Shown in pieces: positions 1 through 5,347 of a DNA stretch of 5,528 nt; the first letter of the stretch is position 1; the number at the start of each line of letters is the position of its first letter. Under the pieces are notes generated by a model that was given only the letters and a program-made list of their open reading frames with translations, had not been told where the DNA came from and ran no database searches. The translations under genes were made by a program, and so were the position numbers. This DNA is from Burkholderiaceae bacterium (GTDB lineage: Bacteria > Pseudomonadota > Gammaproteobacteria > Burkholderiales > Burkholderiaceae), in contig CANGWT010000121.1 in the NCBI GenBank assembly GCA_947457745.1, positions 1-5,528 of the forward strand, written 5' to 3'.

Positions 1-395
1 AACTTAATTGAAGCGCCCTGACTGGTCTTATCAGCAAAGCGCACTTGGTAGCCTACGTCTTGACCAATGAGAGTGCCCAACTCCTGAGCGATACGCTTTG
101 CAGTGGCCGTAGCAGCGATACGGCGAGGTTGTGTGTGCCCAATGAGACGACCACCGTTCATAGTGCCCCTGCCAAGATCTAAACAGATTTTGGGTAATTG
201 GGTTGTTTTGCCAGAACCAGTCTCACCACAGACAATCACAACCTGGTGAGAACTCAAGGCATCCTTGATGATTTGACGTTGGCTTGATACCGGCAACTCC
301 TCCGGAAAGCGAATCTCCAACCGTCGAAGGGTGTTGGAAGCAGGCACAGTCTCAGGGCTTGCTTTGGGTTTTTGTTGGTTTATGGGCTCTTGCAC
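1..395 (-). CDS. hrpA: ATP-dependent RNA helicase HrpA, N-terminal part (gene runs off the left edge)
   Basis: The reverse strand encodes 131 codons of the N-terminus of a DEAH-box (superfamily 2) RNA helicase. From the proposed GTG start (393-395), a polar, proline-containing leader of about 25 residues is followed by the helicase core. The core shows Walker A GETGSGKT at residues 57-64 with the nucleotide-binding Lys63, then motif Ia TQPRRIAATATAKRIAQEL from residue 88, then VGYQVRFADKTS at 114-125. This order is typical of HrpA/DHX-type helicases, which use ATP to remodel RNA; E. coli HrpA has about 1300 residues, so most of the gene lies outside the window. An in-frame TGA at 408-410 closes the frame upstream, so GTG 395 is the most upstream standard start. 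The ribosome-binding site is weak (GAGA about 10 bases upstream), and a later TTG at codon 26 cannot be excluded. The gene is divergent from argA with only 17 bases between start codons. Confidence 0.9.
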   Translation of the reverse strand, partial: MQEPINQQKPKASPETVPASNTLRRLEIRFPEELPVSSQRQIIKDALSSHQVVIVCGETGSGKTTQLPKICLDLGRGTMNGGRLIGHTQPRRIAATATAKRIAQELGTLIGQDVGYQVRFADKTSQGASIK

Positions 396-397
396 CC

Positions 398-403
398 TAT
401 AAT
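398..403 (+). promoter_or_regulatory. Candidate argA promoter, perfect -10 box
   Basis: TATAAT lies between the two divergent start codons. With a 17-base spacer the matching -35 would be TTGGTT at 375-380, which fits consensus only in its TTG half. Transcription would start near 409-411, leaving about two to four untranslated bases before the argA ATG at 413. No Shine-Dalgarno motif precedes that ATG, which agrees with a leaderless or near-leaderless mRNA. Activity is inferred only; an upstream promoter inside hrpA is the alternative. Confidence 0.45.
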
Positions 404-412
404 TTTCTCACT

Positions 413-1777
413 ATGCCAACAAATGCACCGAATCCCGGCTCAAATGCCGAAGAATCCAGCTCTAACTTTCCGTTTGTAGGATGGTTGCGTGATGTTGCGC
501 CCTATATTCATAGCTTCCGTGAGAAGACCTTTGTAATTGCCTTTGCTGGTGAGCTGGCTCAAGAAATTGGCCTAGAAAATCTAATTGAAGATATCGCCAT
601 GCTGCACGCAATGGGTATGCGTATTGTTTTGGTTCACGGCATCCGCCCTCAAATTGAAGAGCAGTTAATGCTTCGCAACATTAAGAGTCAATTTGGCCAA
701 AGCGCAATGCATAGTTACCGGATTACCGATGCAGCCGCCCTAGAATGTGTCAAAGAGGCTGCTGGTGAATTACGCCTGGATATCGAGGCAGCATTTAGTC
801 GGGGATTACCCAATACTCCGATGGCAGGTTCACGAATCTCTGTTATTTCGGGCAACTTTATTACGGCAATGCCTGTAGGCGTAGTTGAGGGAATTGATTA
901 CATTCATACTGGCTTGGTGCGTAAAGTTGACTCCACCTCCATTAAACTCTCACTCGATAGTAATAAGATCGTACTGCTCTCACCGTTGGGCTTCTCGCCA
1001 ACTGGTCAAGCATTTAATCTTGCTTTTGAAGATGTAGCTGCATCTACTGCTGCAGCACTCAAAGCAGATAAGTTGATTTTCTTAAGCCCCTATGCCGGTT
1101 TGAAAGATGAGGAAGATGACTTCATCACCGAACTCTCAATGCCCCAGCTTCAAGAATATGTAGCCCAACATCCAGAACTCGATCTAGGCATGAAGAGTTT
1201 ATTGAATATTGCTGGCAGGGCTATTCGTGCTGGCGTAAGTCGGGTGCACTTTTTACCTTGTAACCGAGATGGTGCCCTCCTGGAAGAACTCTTCACACAT
1301 GATGGTATTGGCATGATGCTAGCCTCATCCGATATTGAGAATTTGCGTGAAGCTAACCAAGATGATGTTGGTGGCATTCTGCAGCTCACCAGCCCGCTCG
1401 AAGAGGAAGGTATTCTGGCTGCACGAGGTCAAGATGTCATCGAGCGTGATATTCAGCGCTTCTCTGTGATTGAGCATGACCGCGTTCTCTTTGGGTGTGC
1501 AGCCCTATTCCCATTTCCGAATGGCGTAGGTGAGCTTGCTTGCCTCGCAGTAGATCCCGATGTTCAAGGTTCAGGCGATGGAGAGCGTTTGCTCAAGCGC
1601 GTTGAAATGCGAGCAAAACGGGAAGGCATCAAGAAGCTTTTCGTCTTGACTACTAGAACCGAGCATTGGTTTTTGAAGCGCGGCTTTAAGCGCGCATCGG
1701 TAGACGATCTTCCAGAAGAAAGAAAGCAAATTTACAACTGGGATCGTAAATCTATGGTTTTGACCAAAGATCTCTAA
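413..1777 (+). CDS. argA: Amino-acid N-acetyltransferase (N-acetylglutamate synthase)
   Basis: This 454-residue protein has classical ArgA architecture and catalyses acetyl-CoA + L-glutamate to N-acetyl-L-glutamate, the first step of arginine biosynthesis, in the cytosol. The N-terminal amino-acid-kinase-like domain spans roughly residues 20-295; it opens with FVGWLRDVAPYIHSFREKTF (21-40) and contains VHGIRPQI (74-81), where true acetylglutamate kinases carry a glycine-rich loop. In this family that domain is the arginine-sensing part. The C-terminal GNAT acetyltransferase domain spans about 325-450, with the acetyl-CoA loop QGSGDG at 385-390 (QxxGxG) inside LACLAVDPDVQGSGDGERLL, and LTTRTEHWFLKRGF at 412-425. 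The ATG at 413 is chosen because the family starts shortly before FVGWLRD. An in-frame ATG at 284 would add 43 residues that are only antisense to the hrpA coding region. No Shine-Dalgarno motif is visible. yggX follows after 56 bases without an obvious terminator, so the two are probably co-transcribed. Confidence 0.96.
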   Translation: MPTNAPNPGSNAEESSSNFPFVGWLRDVAPYIHSFREKTFVIAFAGELAQEIGLENLIEDIAMLHAMGMRIVLVHGIRPQIEEQLMLRNIKSQFGQSAMHSYRITDAAALECVKEAAGELRLDIEAAFSRGLPNTPMAGSRISVISGNFITAMPVGVVEGIDYIHTGLVRKVDSTSIKLSLDSNKIVLLSPLGFSPTGQAFNLAFEDVAASTAAALKADKLIFLSPYAGLKDEEDDFITELSMPQLQEYVAQHPELDLGMKSLLNIAGRAIRAGVSRVHFLPCNRDGALLEELFTHDGIGMMLASSDIENLREANQDDVGGILQLTSPLEEEGILAARGQDVIERDIQRFSVIEHDRVLFGCAALFPFPNGVGELACLAVDPDVQGSGDGERLLKRVEMRAKREGIKKLFVLTTRTEHWFLKRGFKRASVDDLPEERKQIYNWDRKSMVLTKDL

Positions 1778-1820
1778 CAAGCTCTTTGTTTAATATTTTC
1801 TCTTTAGTACATCGTATTTG

Positions 1821-1825
1821 AAAGG
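1821..1825 (+). promoter_or_regulatory. Ribosome-binding site of yggX
   Basis: AAAGG sits eight bases before the ATG at 1834. It is a moderate Shine-Dalgarno match and supports that start, which also gives the normal family N-terminus MARMVQC. Confidence 0.6.
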
Positions 1826-1833
1826 CAACACAA

Positions 1834-2106
1834 ATGGCACGCATGGTTCAATGCATCAAACTGAATAAAGAAGCTGAAGGCATGGACTTCGCCCCACTAC
1901 CAGGCGATCTCGGTAAGAAAGTTTGGAATCAAGTCTCCAAAGAAGCTTGGGCTGCTTGGTTGAAGCACCAAACAATGCTCATTAATGAGAATCGTCTGAA
2001 CATGGCTGACCCTCGTGCACGTCAATATCTCCTCAAGCAAGTTGAAAAATACTTCTTTGAAGGTGGTGCAGATATGGCTCAGGGTTATGTACCGCCAGCT
2101 GAATAA
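1834..2106 (+). CDS. yggX: Probable Fe(2+)-trafficking / oxidative damage protection protein YggX
   Basis: A 90-residue protein with the usual length and sequence pattern of the YggX family: MARMVQC at the N-terminus with the conserved Cys7, then FAPLPGDLGKKV (about 19-30), AWAAWLKHQTMLINENRLN (about 38-56), and ADPRARQYLLKQVEKYFF ahead of a short acidic C-terminus. Family members are small soluble proteins linked to labile iron handling and protection of iron-sulfur enzymes from oxidative damage; in E. coli the gene belongs to the SoxRS response. The gene follows argA by 56 bases, and no hairpin terminator is visible between them or directly after it. Transcripts may therefore continue to the terminator near 2287-2325, through the candidate small RNA locus. 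No iron or redox regulator site was recognised upstream. Confidence 0.95.
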   Translation: MARMVQCIKLNKEAEGMDFAPLPGDLGKKVWNQVSKEAWAAWLKHQTMLINENRLNMADPRARQYLLKQVEKYFFEGGADMAQGYVPPAE

Positions 2107-2123
2107 TTATTTCTGAATATCTC

Positions 2124-2152
2124 TTGACGAGTCCAGCTCAGAAGCATAGGAT
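2124..2152 (+). promoter_or_regulatory. Sigma70-type promoter of the candidate small RNA
   Basis: TTGACG (2124-2129) and TAGGAT (2147-2152) are separated by exactly 17 bases. The -35 matches consensus at five of six positions and the -10 at four of six (T, A, A and T of TATAAT). The predicted start is near G2159. The promoter begins 18 bases after the yggX stop and points into a stretch with no open reading frame of note, so a non-coding transcript is the simplest reading. Confidence 0.65.
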
Positions 2153-2158
2153 GAAATC

Positions 2159-2325
2159 GTAGTCAGTCAGTTTTCGTGATCGGCTACATTGGCGAAAGCC
2201 ACTACTCGTAAGCATATCTATGTGCTTATGGGCATTGGGAACATAAATTCTTCCCTTTGCCTGCGCCATGAATCATCATGGCAAACAAACCCGATGGATC
2301 AGCTTGCTGCCCCGTCGGGTTTTTT
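2159..2325 (+). ncRNA. Candidate structured small RNA of about 165 nt, family unknown
   Basis: This stretch lies between a good promoter and a strong terminator and is dense in complementary segments. Read by eye, the RNA can form consecutive hairpins: 2159-2164 with 2182-2187; 2190-2193 with 2198-2201, closed by a GAAA (GNRA) loop; 2208-2216 with 2221-2229, loop UCUA; 2231-2234 plus 2237-2241 with 2251-2255 plus 2258-2261, with a U-U internal loop; 2265-2271 with 2276-2282, a perfect GCCATGA/TCATGGC repeat with loop AUCA; then the terminator. It does not resemble SRP RNA (no GGAAGG loop region), tmRNA, RNase P RNA or a tRNA, and it does not form the single long rod of 6S RNA. No gene lies downstream on the same strand, since rpiA is convergent, so a riboswitch or leader role is unlikely. 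It could be a stand-alone regulatory RNA or a 3' UTR-derived RNA of argA-yggX. Function is unknown. Confidence 0.55.
2287..2325 (+). terminator. Strong intrinsic terminator, possibly bidirectional
   Basis: AAACCCGATGG (2287-2297) pairs with 2312-2322 over 11 base pairs including one G-U. A small internal loop and a CAG/CUG top with a CUUG tetraloop (2303-2306) complete the hairpin. A run of six T (2320-2325) follows on the plus strand. On the minus strand the same hairpin is followed by the weaker tract TTTGTTTG, so it may also end rpiA transcripts; it begins just two bases beyond the rpiA stop codon. Confidence 0.85.
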
Positions 2326-2327
2326 AA

Positions 2328-3038
2328 TTAAAAGGTAATTCTACTCACGCCAGATGTATTGCTCACTAATAAAACATCTGCTTTCTTGTTTGCGAATAAA
2401 CCAACCGTGATTACGCCAGCGATTTGATTCATTTGCGCTTCAAGTTCTAGCGGATTAGCTATCTTTAAACCAGCGACATCCAAAATCCAGCCGCCGTTAT
2501 CTGTCACAAAGGGCTGACTTGATGTTTGACCTAAATCTGCACAAGTCTCTTTGCTCACTCTGAGTCTTACTGTCCCGCCCAACTTAATCAGTTCCTGAGT
2601 AACAATTCCTTTTGAGAAGGGAATGATTTCTACAGGCAATGCAAAGTTACCCAGTACCGGAACCTGTTTTGAGGCATCGCAAATACAAATAAATTGCTTA
2701 GCCATGGAAGCAATAATCTTTTCACGGGTCAAAGCACCGCCGCCACCTTTAATCATGTAGCCAGAAGGATCAATTTCATCCGCACCATCCACATAGGCAG
2801 GTAGATGATCCACCTCATTGGGGTCCATCACCTTAAAACCGTGCTTTAACAGGCGCTCAGTCGTGGCATTGGAACTGGATACAGTTCCCAAGAAATGCGC
2901 CTTGTGGGGTGCTAAGGCATCAATGAAGTAGTTGGCGGTAGAGCCCGTCCCAACACCCAAGATCTGGCCCGTAGGTAGCTTTAATACCTCATCCCGCGCC
3001 GCTTCACCTACCAATTGCTTTAGTTGATCTTGATTCAT
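2328..3038 (-). CDS. rpiA: Ribose-5-phosphate isomerase A
   Basis: This 236-residue cytosolic enzyme interconverts ribose 5-phosphate and ribulose 5-phosphate in the non-oxidative pentose phosphate pathway. Family motifs occur in order: GTGST at 30-34 (phosphate binding), SSSNATT at 54-60, DGADE at 84-88 with the active-site aspartates, KGGGGALTREK at 97-107 with the catalytic-base glutamate at 106, and FVTDNGG at 177-183. As I recall, E. coli has VTDNGN at the last site, so the final Asn is Gly here. The length is slightly above the roughly 220 residues usual for RpiA. The ATG at 3036-3038 gives a standard N-terminus, but its Shine-Dalgarno is poorly placed (AAGGA about 14 bases upstream). 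The gene is divergent from tal, another enzyme of the same pathway, and its stop codon abuts the terminator at 2287-2325. Confidence 0.97.
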   Translation of the reverse strand: MNQDQLKQLVGEAARDEVLKLPTGQILGVGTGSTANYFIDALAPHKAHFLGTVSSSNATTERLLKHGFKVMDPNEVDHLPAYVDGADEIDPSGYMIKGGGGALTREKIIASMAKQFICICDASKQVPVLGNFALPVEIIPFSKGIVTQELIKLGGTVRLRVSKETCADLGQTSSQPFVTDNGGWILDVAGLKIANPLELEAQMNQIAGVITVGLFANKKADVLLVSNTSGVSRITF

Positions 3039-3148
3039 GATCTTGCCCGATATCCTTATCTGAACTGGAACAGCCTTATCTATCCATCTATCATATGATA
3101 TTCAATCTGTTCCACCTGATTAATACATTGAGAATATTACAAATAGCC
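3039..3148. promoter_or_regulatory. Divergent rpiA/tal control region with a perfect palindrome
   Basis: The 110-base spacer between two divergent start codons must hold both promoters. It contains TATCATATGATA (3089-3100), a perfect 12-base inverted repeat. A weak minus-strand promoter can be drawn with TTGAAT (complement of 3100-3105) and TAGATA (complement of 3077-3082) at 17-base spacing, with the palindrome inside the spacer. For tal no convincing -35/-10 pair was found; TATGAT (3094-3099, inside the palindrome) and TAATAC (3121-3126) are possible -10 boxes. Operator function of the palindrome is conjecture. Confidence 0.3.
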
Positions 3149-4117
3149 ATGACATCACCTGCGAGCACACTGAGCCAACTCAAACAATTCACCACTGTCG
3201 TGGCCGATACTGGCGACTTTGAGCGTATGCGGGAATACCAACCGCAAGACGCTACCACCAACCCCTCCCTCATCCTGAAGGCTGCACAGCAAGCCAACTA
3301 CCAGGTCTTAGTAAATCAAGTCAAATCAGCACACCCTGGCATAAAACCAGTCGATTTAGTCGACCATATCCTGGTAGCTTTTGGTCTGGAGATTTTGAAG
3401 ATCGTCCCAGGAAGGGTTTCAACTGAAGTTGATGCCCGCCTCTCTTTTGATACTCAGACAACAATTAAGAAGGCTAAGAATCTCATCTCGCTGTATGAAT
3501 CACATGGGATTAATCGAGAACGCGTCTTGATTAAGCTAGCTGGTACATGGGAAGGAATTGAAGCAGCTAGAGCTTTAGAGGCAGAAGGCATTCAATGTAA
3601 TATGACGCTACTCTTCTCTTTGGTCCAAGCGGCGGCTTGCGGTGCAGTCAATGCGAAATTGATTTCGCCCTTTGTAGGCCGAATTACCGATTGGTACAAG
3701 ACCAAACTTGGCAGCAATTGGAGCGATGAAAATAATGGCGGAGCAAATGATCCTGGCGTTACATCGGTTAAGCGTATCTTCCACTATTACAAGCACTTTG
3801 CGATCAGCACCGAAATCATGGGGGCCAGTTTCCGTAATACTAGTCAAATTTTAGAGCTTGCTGGGTGCGATTTACTCACTATCAGTCCAGAGCTATTGGG
3901 TGATCTTCAAAAAAGTACAGCAGTGTTAGAGAGAAAACTAAATGCTAGCAATGCAGCTAGCGCGCTTGCTAGCGAAAATATCCTAGCACTCAAGTTAGAT
4001 GAATCGAACTTTAGATTGCAACTGAATGACGATGCAATGGCTACTGAAAAGTTGGCTGAAGGGATAAGGAATTTCTGCATCGATACTGAGAAATTAGAAG
4101 CGCTCTTAAGCAACTAA
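3149..4117 (+). CDS. tal: Transaldolase, TalB type
   Basis: This 322-residue enzyme transfers a dihydroxyacetone unit between sugar phosphates (sedoheptulose 7-phosphate + glyceraldehyde 3-phosphate to erythrose 4-phosphate + fructose 6-phosphate). Active-site residues of the TalB subfamily are present: Asp20 in TVVADTGD, Asn38 in DATTNPSL, Glu93 in STEVDARLSFD, the Schiff-base Lys129 in VLIKLAGTWEG, Thr153 in NMTLLFS and Ser173 in ISPFVGRI, plus IMGASFRN at 223-230. Length is close to E. coli TalB (317). The ATG at 3149 is preferred because MTSPASTLSQLKQFTTVVAD matches the family N-terminus. An in-frame ATG at 3095 would add 18 hydrophobic residues from promoter-like AT-rich DNA. No clear Shine-Dalgarno precedes 3149. 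Residues 266-277 (ASNAASALASEN) form a low-complexity segment encoded by a 12-base-phased repeat. trxC follows after 30 bases with no terminator. Confidence 0.96.
   Translation: MTSPASTLSQLKQFTTVVADTGDFERMREYQPQDATTNPSLILKAAQQANYQVLVNQVKSAHPGIKPVDLVDHILVAFGLEILKIVPGRVSTEVDARLSFDTQTTIKKAKNLISLYESHGINRERVLIKLAGTWEGIEAARALEAEGIQCNMTLLFSLVQAAACGAVNAKLISPFVGRITDWYKTKLGSNWSDENNGGANDPGVTSVKRIFHYYKHFAISTEIMGASFRNTSQILELAGCDLLTISPELLGDLQKSTAVLERKLNASNAASALASENILALKLDESNFRLQLNDDAMATEKLAEGIRNFCIDTEKLEALLSN
3944..3979 (+). repeat. Three 12-base-phased units beginning with GCTAGC, inside tal
   Basis: GCTAGC occurs at 3944-3949, 3956-3961 and 3968-3973, exactly 12 bases apart. Each unit encodes a tetrapeptide starting Ala-Ser (ASNA, ASAL, ASEN; residues 266-277 of transaldolase). 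The second halves of the units differ, so this is either an old, diverged tandem duplication or chance within an Ala/Ser-rich loop. The frame is kept and the enzyme looks intact. Confidence 0.6.
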
Positions 4118-4136
4118 TTCTGTAAATTGCCAGATT

Positions 4137-4142
4137 GAGGAG
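4137..4142 (+). promoter_or_regulatory. Strong ribosome-binding site of trxC
   Basis: GAGGAG lies five bases before the ATG at 4148. It is the best Shine-Dalgarno in the window and fixes the trxC start. Its strength fits translation from within a tal-trxC transcript. Confidence 0.8.
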
Positions 4143-4147
4143 TCTAG

Positions 4148-4570
4148 ATGATTATTCATTGCCCGCATTGCAATAAAGGAAACCGCCTTCCTACTGAAAA
4201 GCTCAATCAAACGCCTGTCTGCGGAGCTTGTCATCAAGAGCTCCTATCGCTCCCAATTAACGCCACAGCAGCTAACTTTAGCGAACTGATAACTCAATCT
4301 GTAATACCAGTGATAGTAGATTTCTGGGCGCCATGGTGCGGACCATGCAAGATGTTTGGCCCAACCTTTCAGGCAAGCGCCAGTACTCATGCAAATCAAG
4401 TATTGTTTGTGAAGGTCAATACCGAGGCAGAACAACTACTCGGATCTCAATGGAATATCCGCTCAATACCAACACTCGCAGGATTTAAGGGTGGCAAGGA
4501 AGTGCACCGTATTAGTGGTGCTCTGCCGCCAGCCGAACTAGAGCAATTTGTGCAGCAGTTGACTATTTAG
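4148..4570 (+). CDS. trxC: Thioredoxin 2 (zinc-finger thioredoxin TrxC)
   Basis: A 140-residue thioredoxin with the extra N-terminal zinc-binding segment that separates TrxC from TrxA. Cys5-x2-Cys8 (CPHC) and Cys25-x2-Cys28 (CGAC) form the zinc site. The thioredoxin fold follows from about residue 38, with VIVDFWAPWCGPCKMFGP (55-72), the redox-active pair Cys64/Cys67 in WCGPC, and the cis-proline loop SIPTL (106-110, Pro108). Length matches E. coli TrxC (139). It reduces protein disulfides in the cytosol, normally recharged by thioredoxin reductase and NADPH, and in E. coli it belongs to the OxyR response; no OxyR site was recognised here. It follows tal by 30 bases with a strong ribosome-binding site, so it is probably translated from a tal-trxC mRNA. 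Its TAG stop lies inside the convergent rlmB coding end (8-base overlap). Confidence 0.94.
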   Translation: MIIHCPHCNKGNRLPTEKLNQTPVCGACHQELLSLPINATAANFSELITQSVIPVIVDFWAPWCGPCKMFGPTFQASASTHANQVLFVKVNTEAEQLLGSQWNIRSIPTLAGFKGGKEVHRISGALPPAELEQFVQQLTI

Positions 4571-5318
4571 GCTCTTTGGATAATCGCTGCCTTAGTGCCT
4601 CATACAAACAGACGCCACTTGCAACGGATACGTTTAGACTTTCTACAACCCCCTTCATCGGAATACGTACCAACTCATCACAAGTCTCGCGGGTTAAGCG
4701 GCGCATGCCCTCACCCTCTGCACCCATAACAATTCCAATGGGACCAGTCAGATCTAAATCGTAAATCGATTTTTCAGCTTCATCATCGGTACCAATTAGC
4801 CAAACACCCGCTTCTTGCATCTCTTTCATGCTTCGAACCAGATTGGTAACGGTAATGACAGGCATTACCTCAGAAGCACCGCTCGACACTTTACTCACAG
4901 TGGCATTAATTGAGGCCGAACGATCTTTGGGAATAACGACAGCATCTACACCGGCACCATCCGCAACGCGTAAACATGCGCCAAAGTTGTGGGGATCAGT
5001 CACACCATCCAAAACCAAGAACATCACCTTACTTTGATTACTTTGAGCATCCTCCACTACCTCGGTAATGGTCCGAGCAATGGTCATCTTCTCTGCTAAA
5101 GCGACTACCCCTTGATGGCGATCATGTCCTGCCAGTTTGTGAAGACGTTCAGCATCAGCGGCATGCAATCTTTCGCCTAGAATTTCTTCAGCTTGTTTAA
5201 GAAAATCACCCATACGGCGATCTCGTCGACTGGGATCAAAATAAACCGACTTCAGACTTGCTGCATCTAATCGTAAGCGCGCTTGAACTGAATGAAAACC
5301 AACTAATATTTGCTTCAT
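4563..5318 (-). CDS. rlmB: 23S rRNA (guanosine(2251)-2'-O)-methyltransferase RlmB
   Basis: A 251-residue SpoU/TrmH-family (SPOUT superfamily) 2'-O-methyltransferase. The N-terminal substrate-binding domain (about 1-80) begins MKQILVGFHSVQARL and contains HDRHQGVVAL (65-74). The catalytic knotted domain carries motif 1 LDGVTDPHNFGACLRVADGAGV (from 103, Asn111 and Arg117), motif 2 IGIVMGAEGEGMRRLT (194-209) and motif 3 VESLNVSVASGVCLYE (225-240), which build the S-adenosylmethionine pocket. RlmB methylates G2251 (E. coli numbering) in the peptidyl-transferase P-loop of 23S rRNA. Length is close to the E. coli protein (243). The ATG at 5316-5318 lies 29 bases after the RNase R stop, with only a weak Shine-Dalgarno (GAGATAAG). 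The rnr-rlmB order is widespread in proteobacteria and implies one transcript. The gene ends convergently inside trxC. Confidence 0.96.
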   Translation of the reverse strand: MKQILVGFHSVQARLRLDAASLKSVYFDPSRRDRRMGDFLKQAEEILGERLHAADAERLHKLAGHDRHQGVVALAEKMTIARTITEVVEDAQSNQSKVMFLVLDGVTDPHNFGACLRVADGAGVDAVVIPKDRSASINATVSKVSSGASEVMPVITVTNLVRSMKEMQEAGVWLIGTDDEAEKSIYDLDLTGPIGIVMGAEGEGMRRLTRETCDELVRIPMKGVVESLNVSVASGVCLYEALRQRLSKEPK

Positions 5319-5347
5319 TTTTACTTATCTCGATCTTATATTGATAC

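Noticed and set aside
284..412. Upstream in-frame extension of argA from ATG 284
   Set aside because: The 43 extra residues do not resemble ArgA and lie wholly or mostly antisense to the conserved hrpA coding region; ATG 413 gives the normal family N-terminus.
1150..1389. Antisense open frame within argA (also one at 1571-1780)
   Set aside because: Shadow frames opposite a strongly conserved gene, with no ribosome-binding site or recognisable domain.
2161..2170. AGTCAGTCAG short tandem repeat
   Set aside because: Only two and a half copies of a 4-base unit; expected by chance and not informative alone.
2159..2325. 6S RNA or SRP RNA as identity of the small RNA
   Set aside because: The 5' and 3' parts do not pair into a long rod with a central bubble, and the conserved SRP loop sequence is absent; consecutive hairpins plus a terminator fit neither.
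2228..2338. 36-codon plus-strand open frame in the yggX-rpiA gap
   Set aside because: It has no ribosome-binding site, runs through three hairpins including the terminator and its T tract, and ends inside rpiA; the composition is not protein-like.
3095..3148. Upstream in-frame extension of tal from ATG 3095
   Set aside because: It adds 18 hydrophobic residues from AT-rich intergenic DNA that must hold the rpiA/tal promoters, and its ATG is part of the palindrome; the family N-terminus begins at 3149.
3608..3847. Antisense open frames opposite tal (also 3091-3297 and 3907-4113)
   Set aside because: They mirror conserved transaldolase codons and have no start signals of their own.
4244..4435. 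Minus-strand open frame opposite trxC
   Set aside because: It lies entirely opposite conserved thioredoxin codons and shows no family features.
4576..5037. Plus-strand open frames opposite rlmB (4576-4764 and 4828-5037)
   Set aside because: Both are antisense to the SpoU motifs of rlmB and lack start signals.
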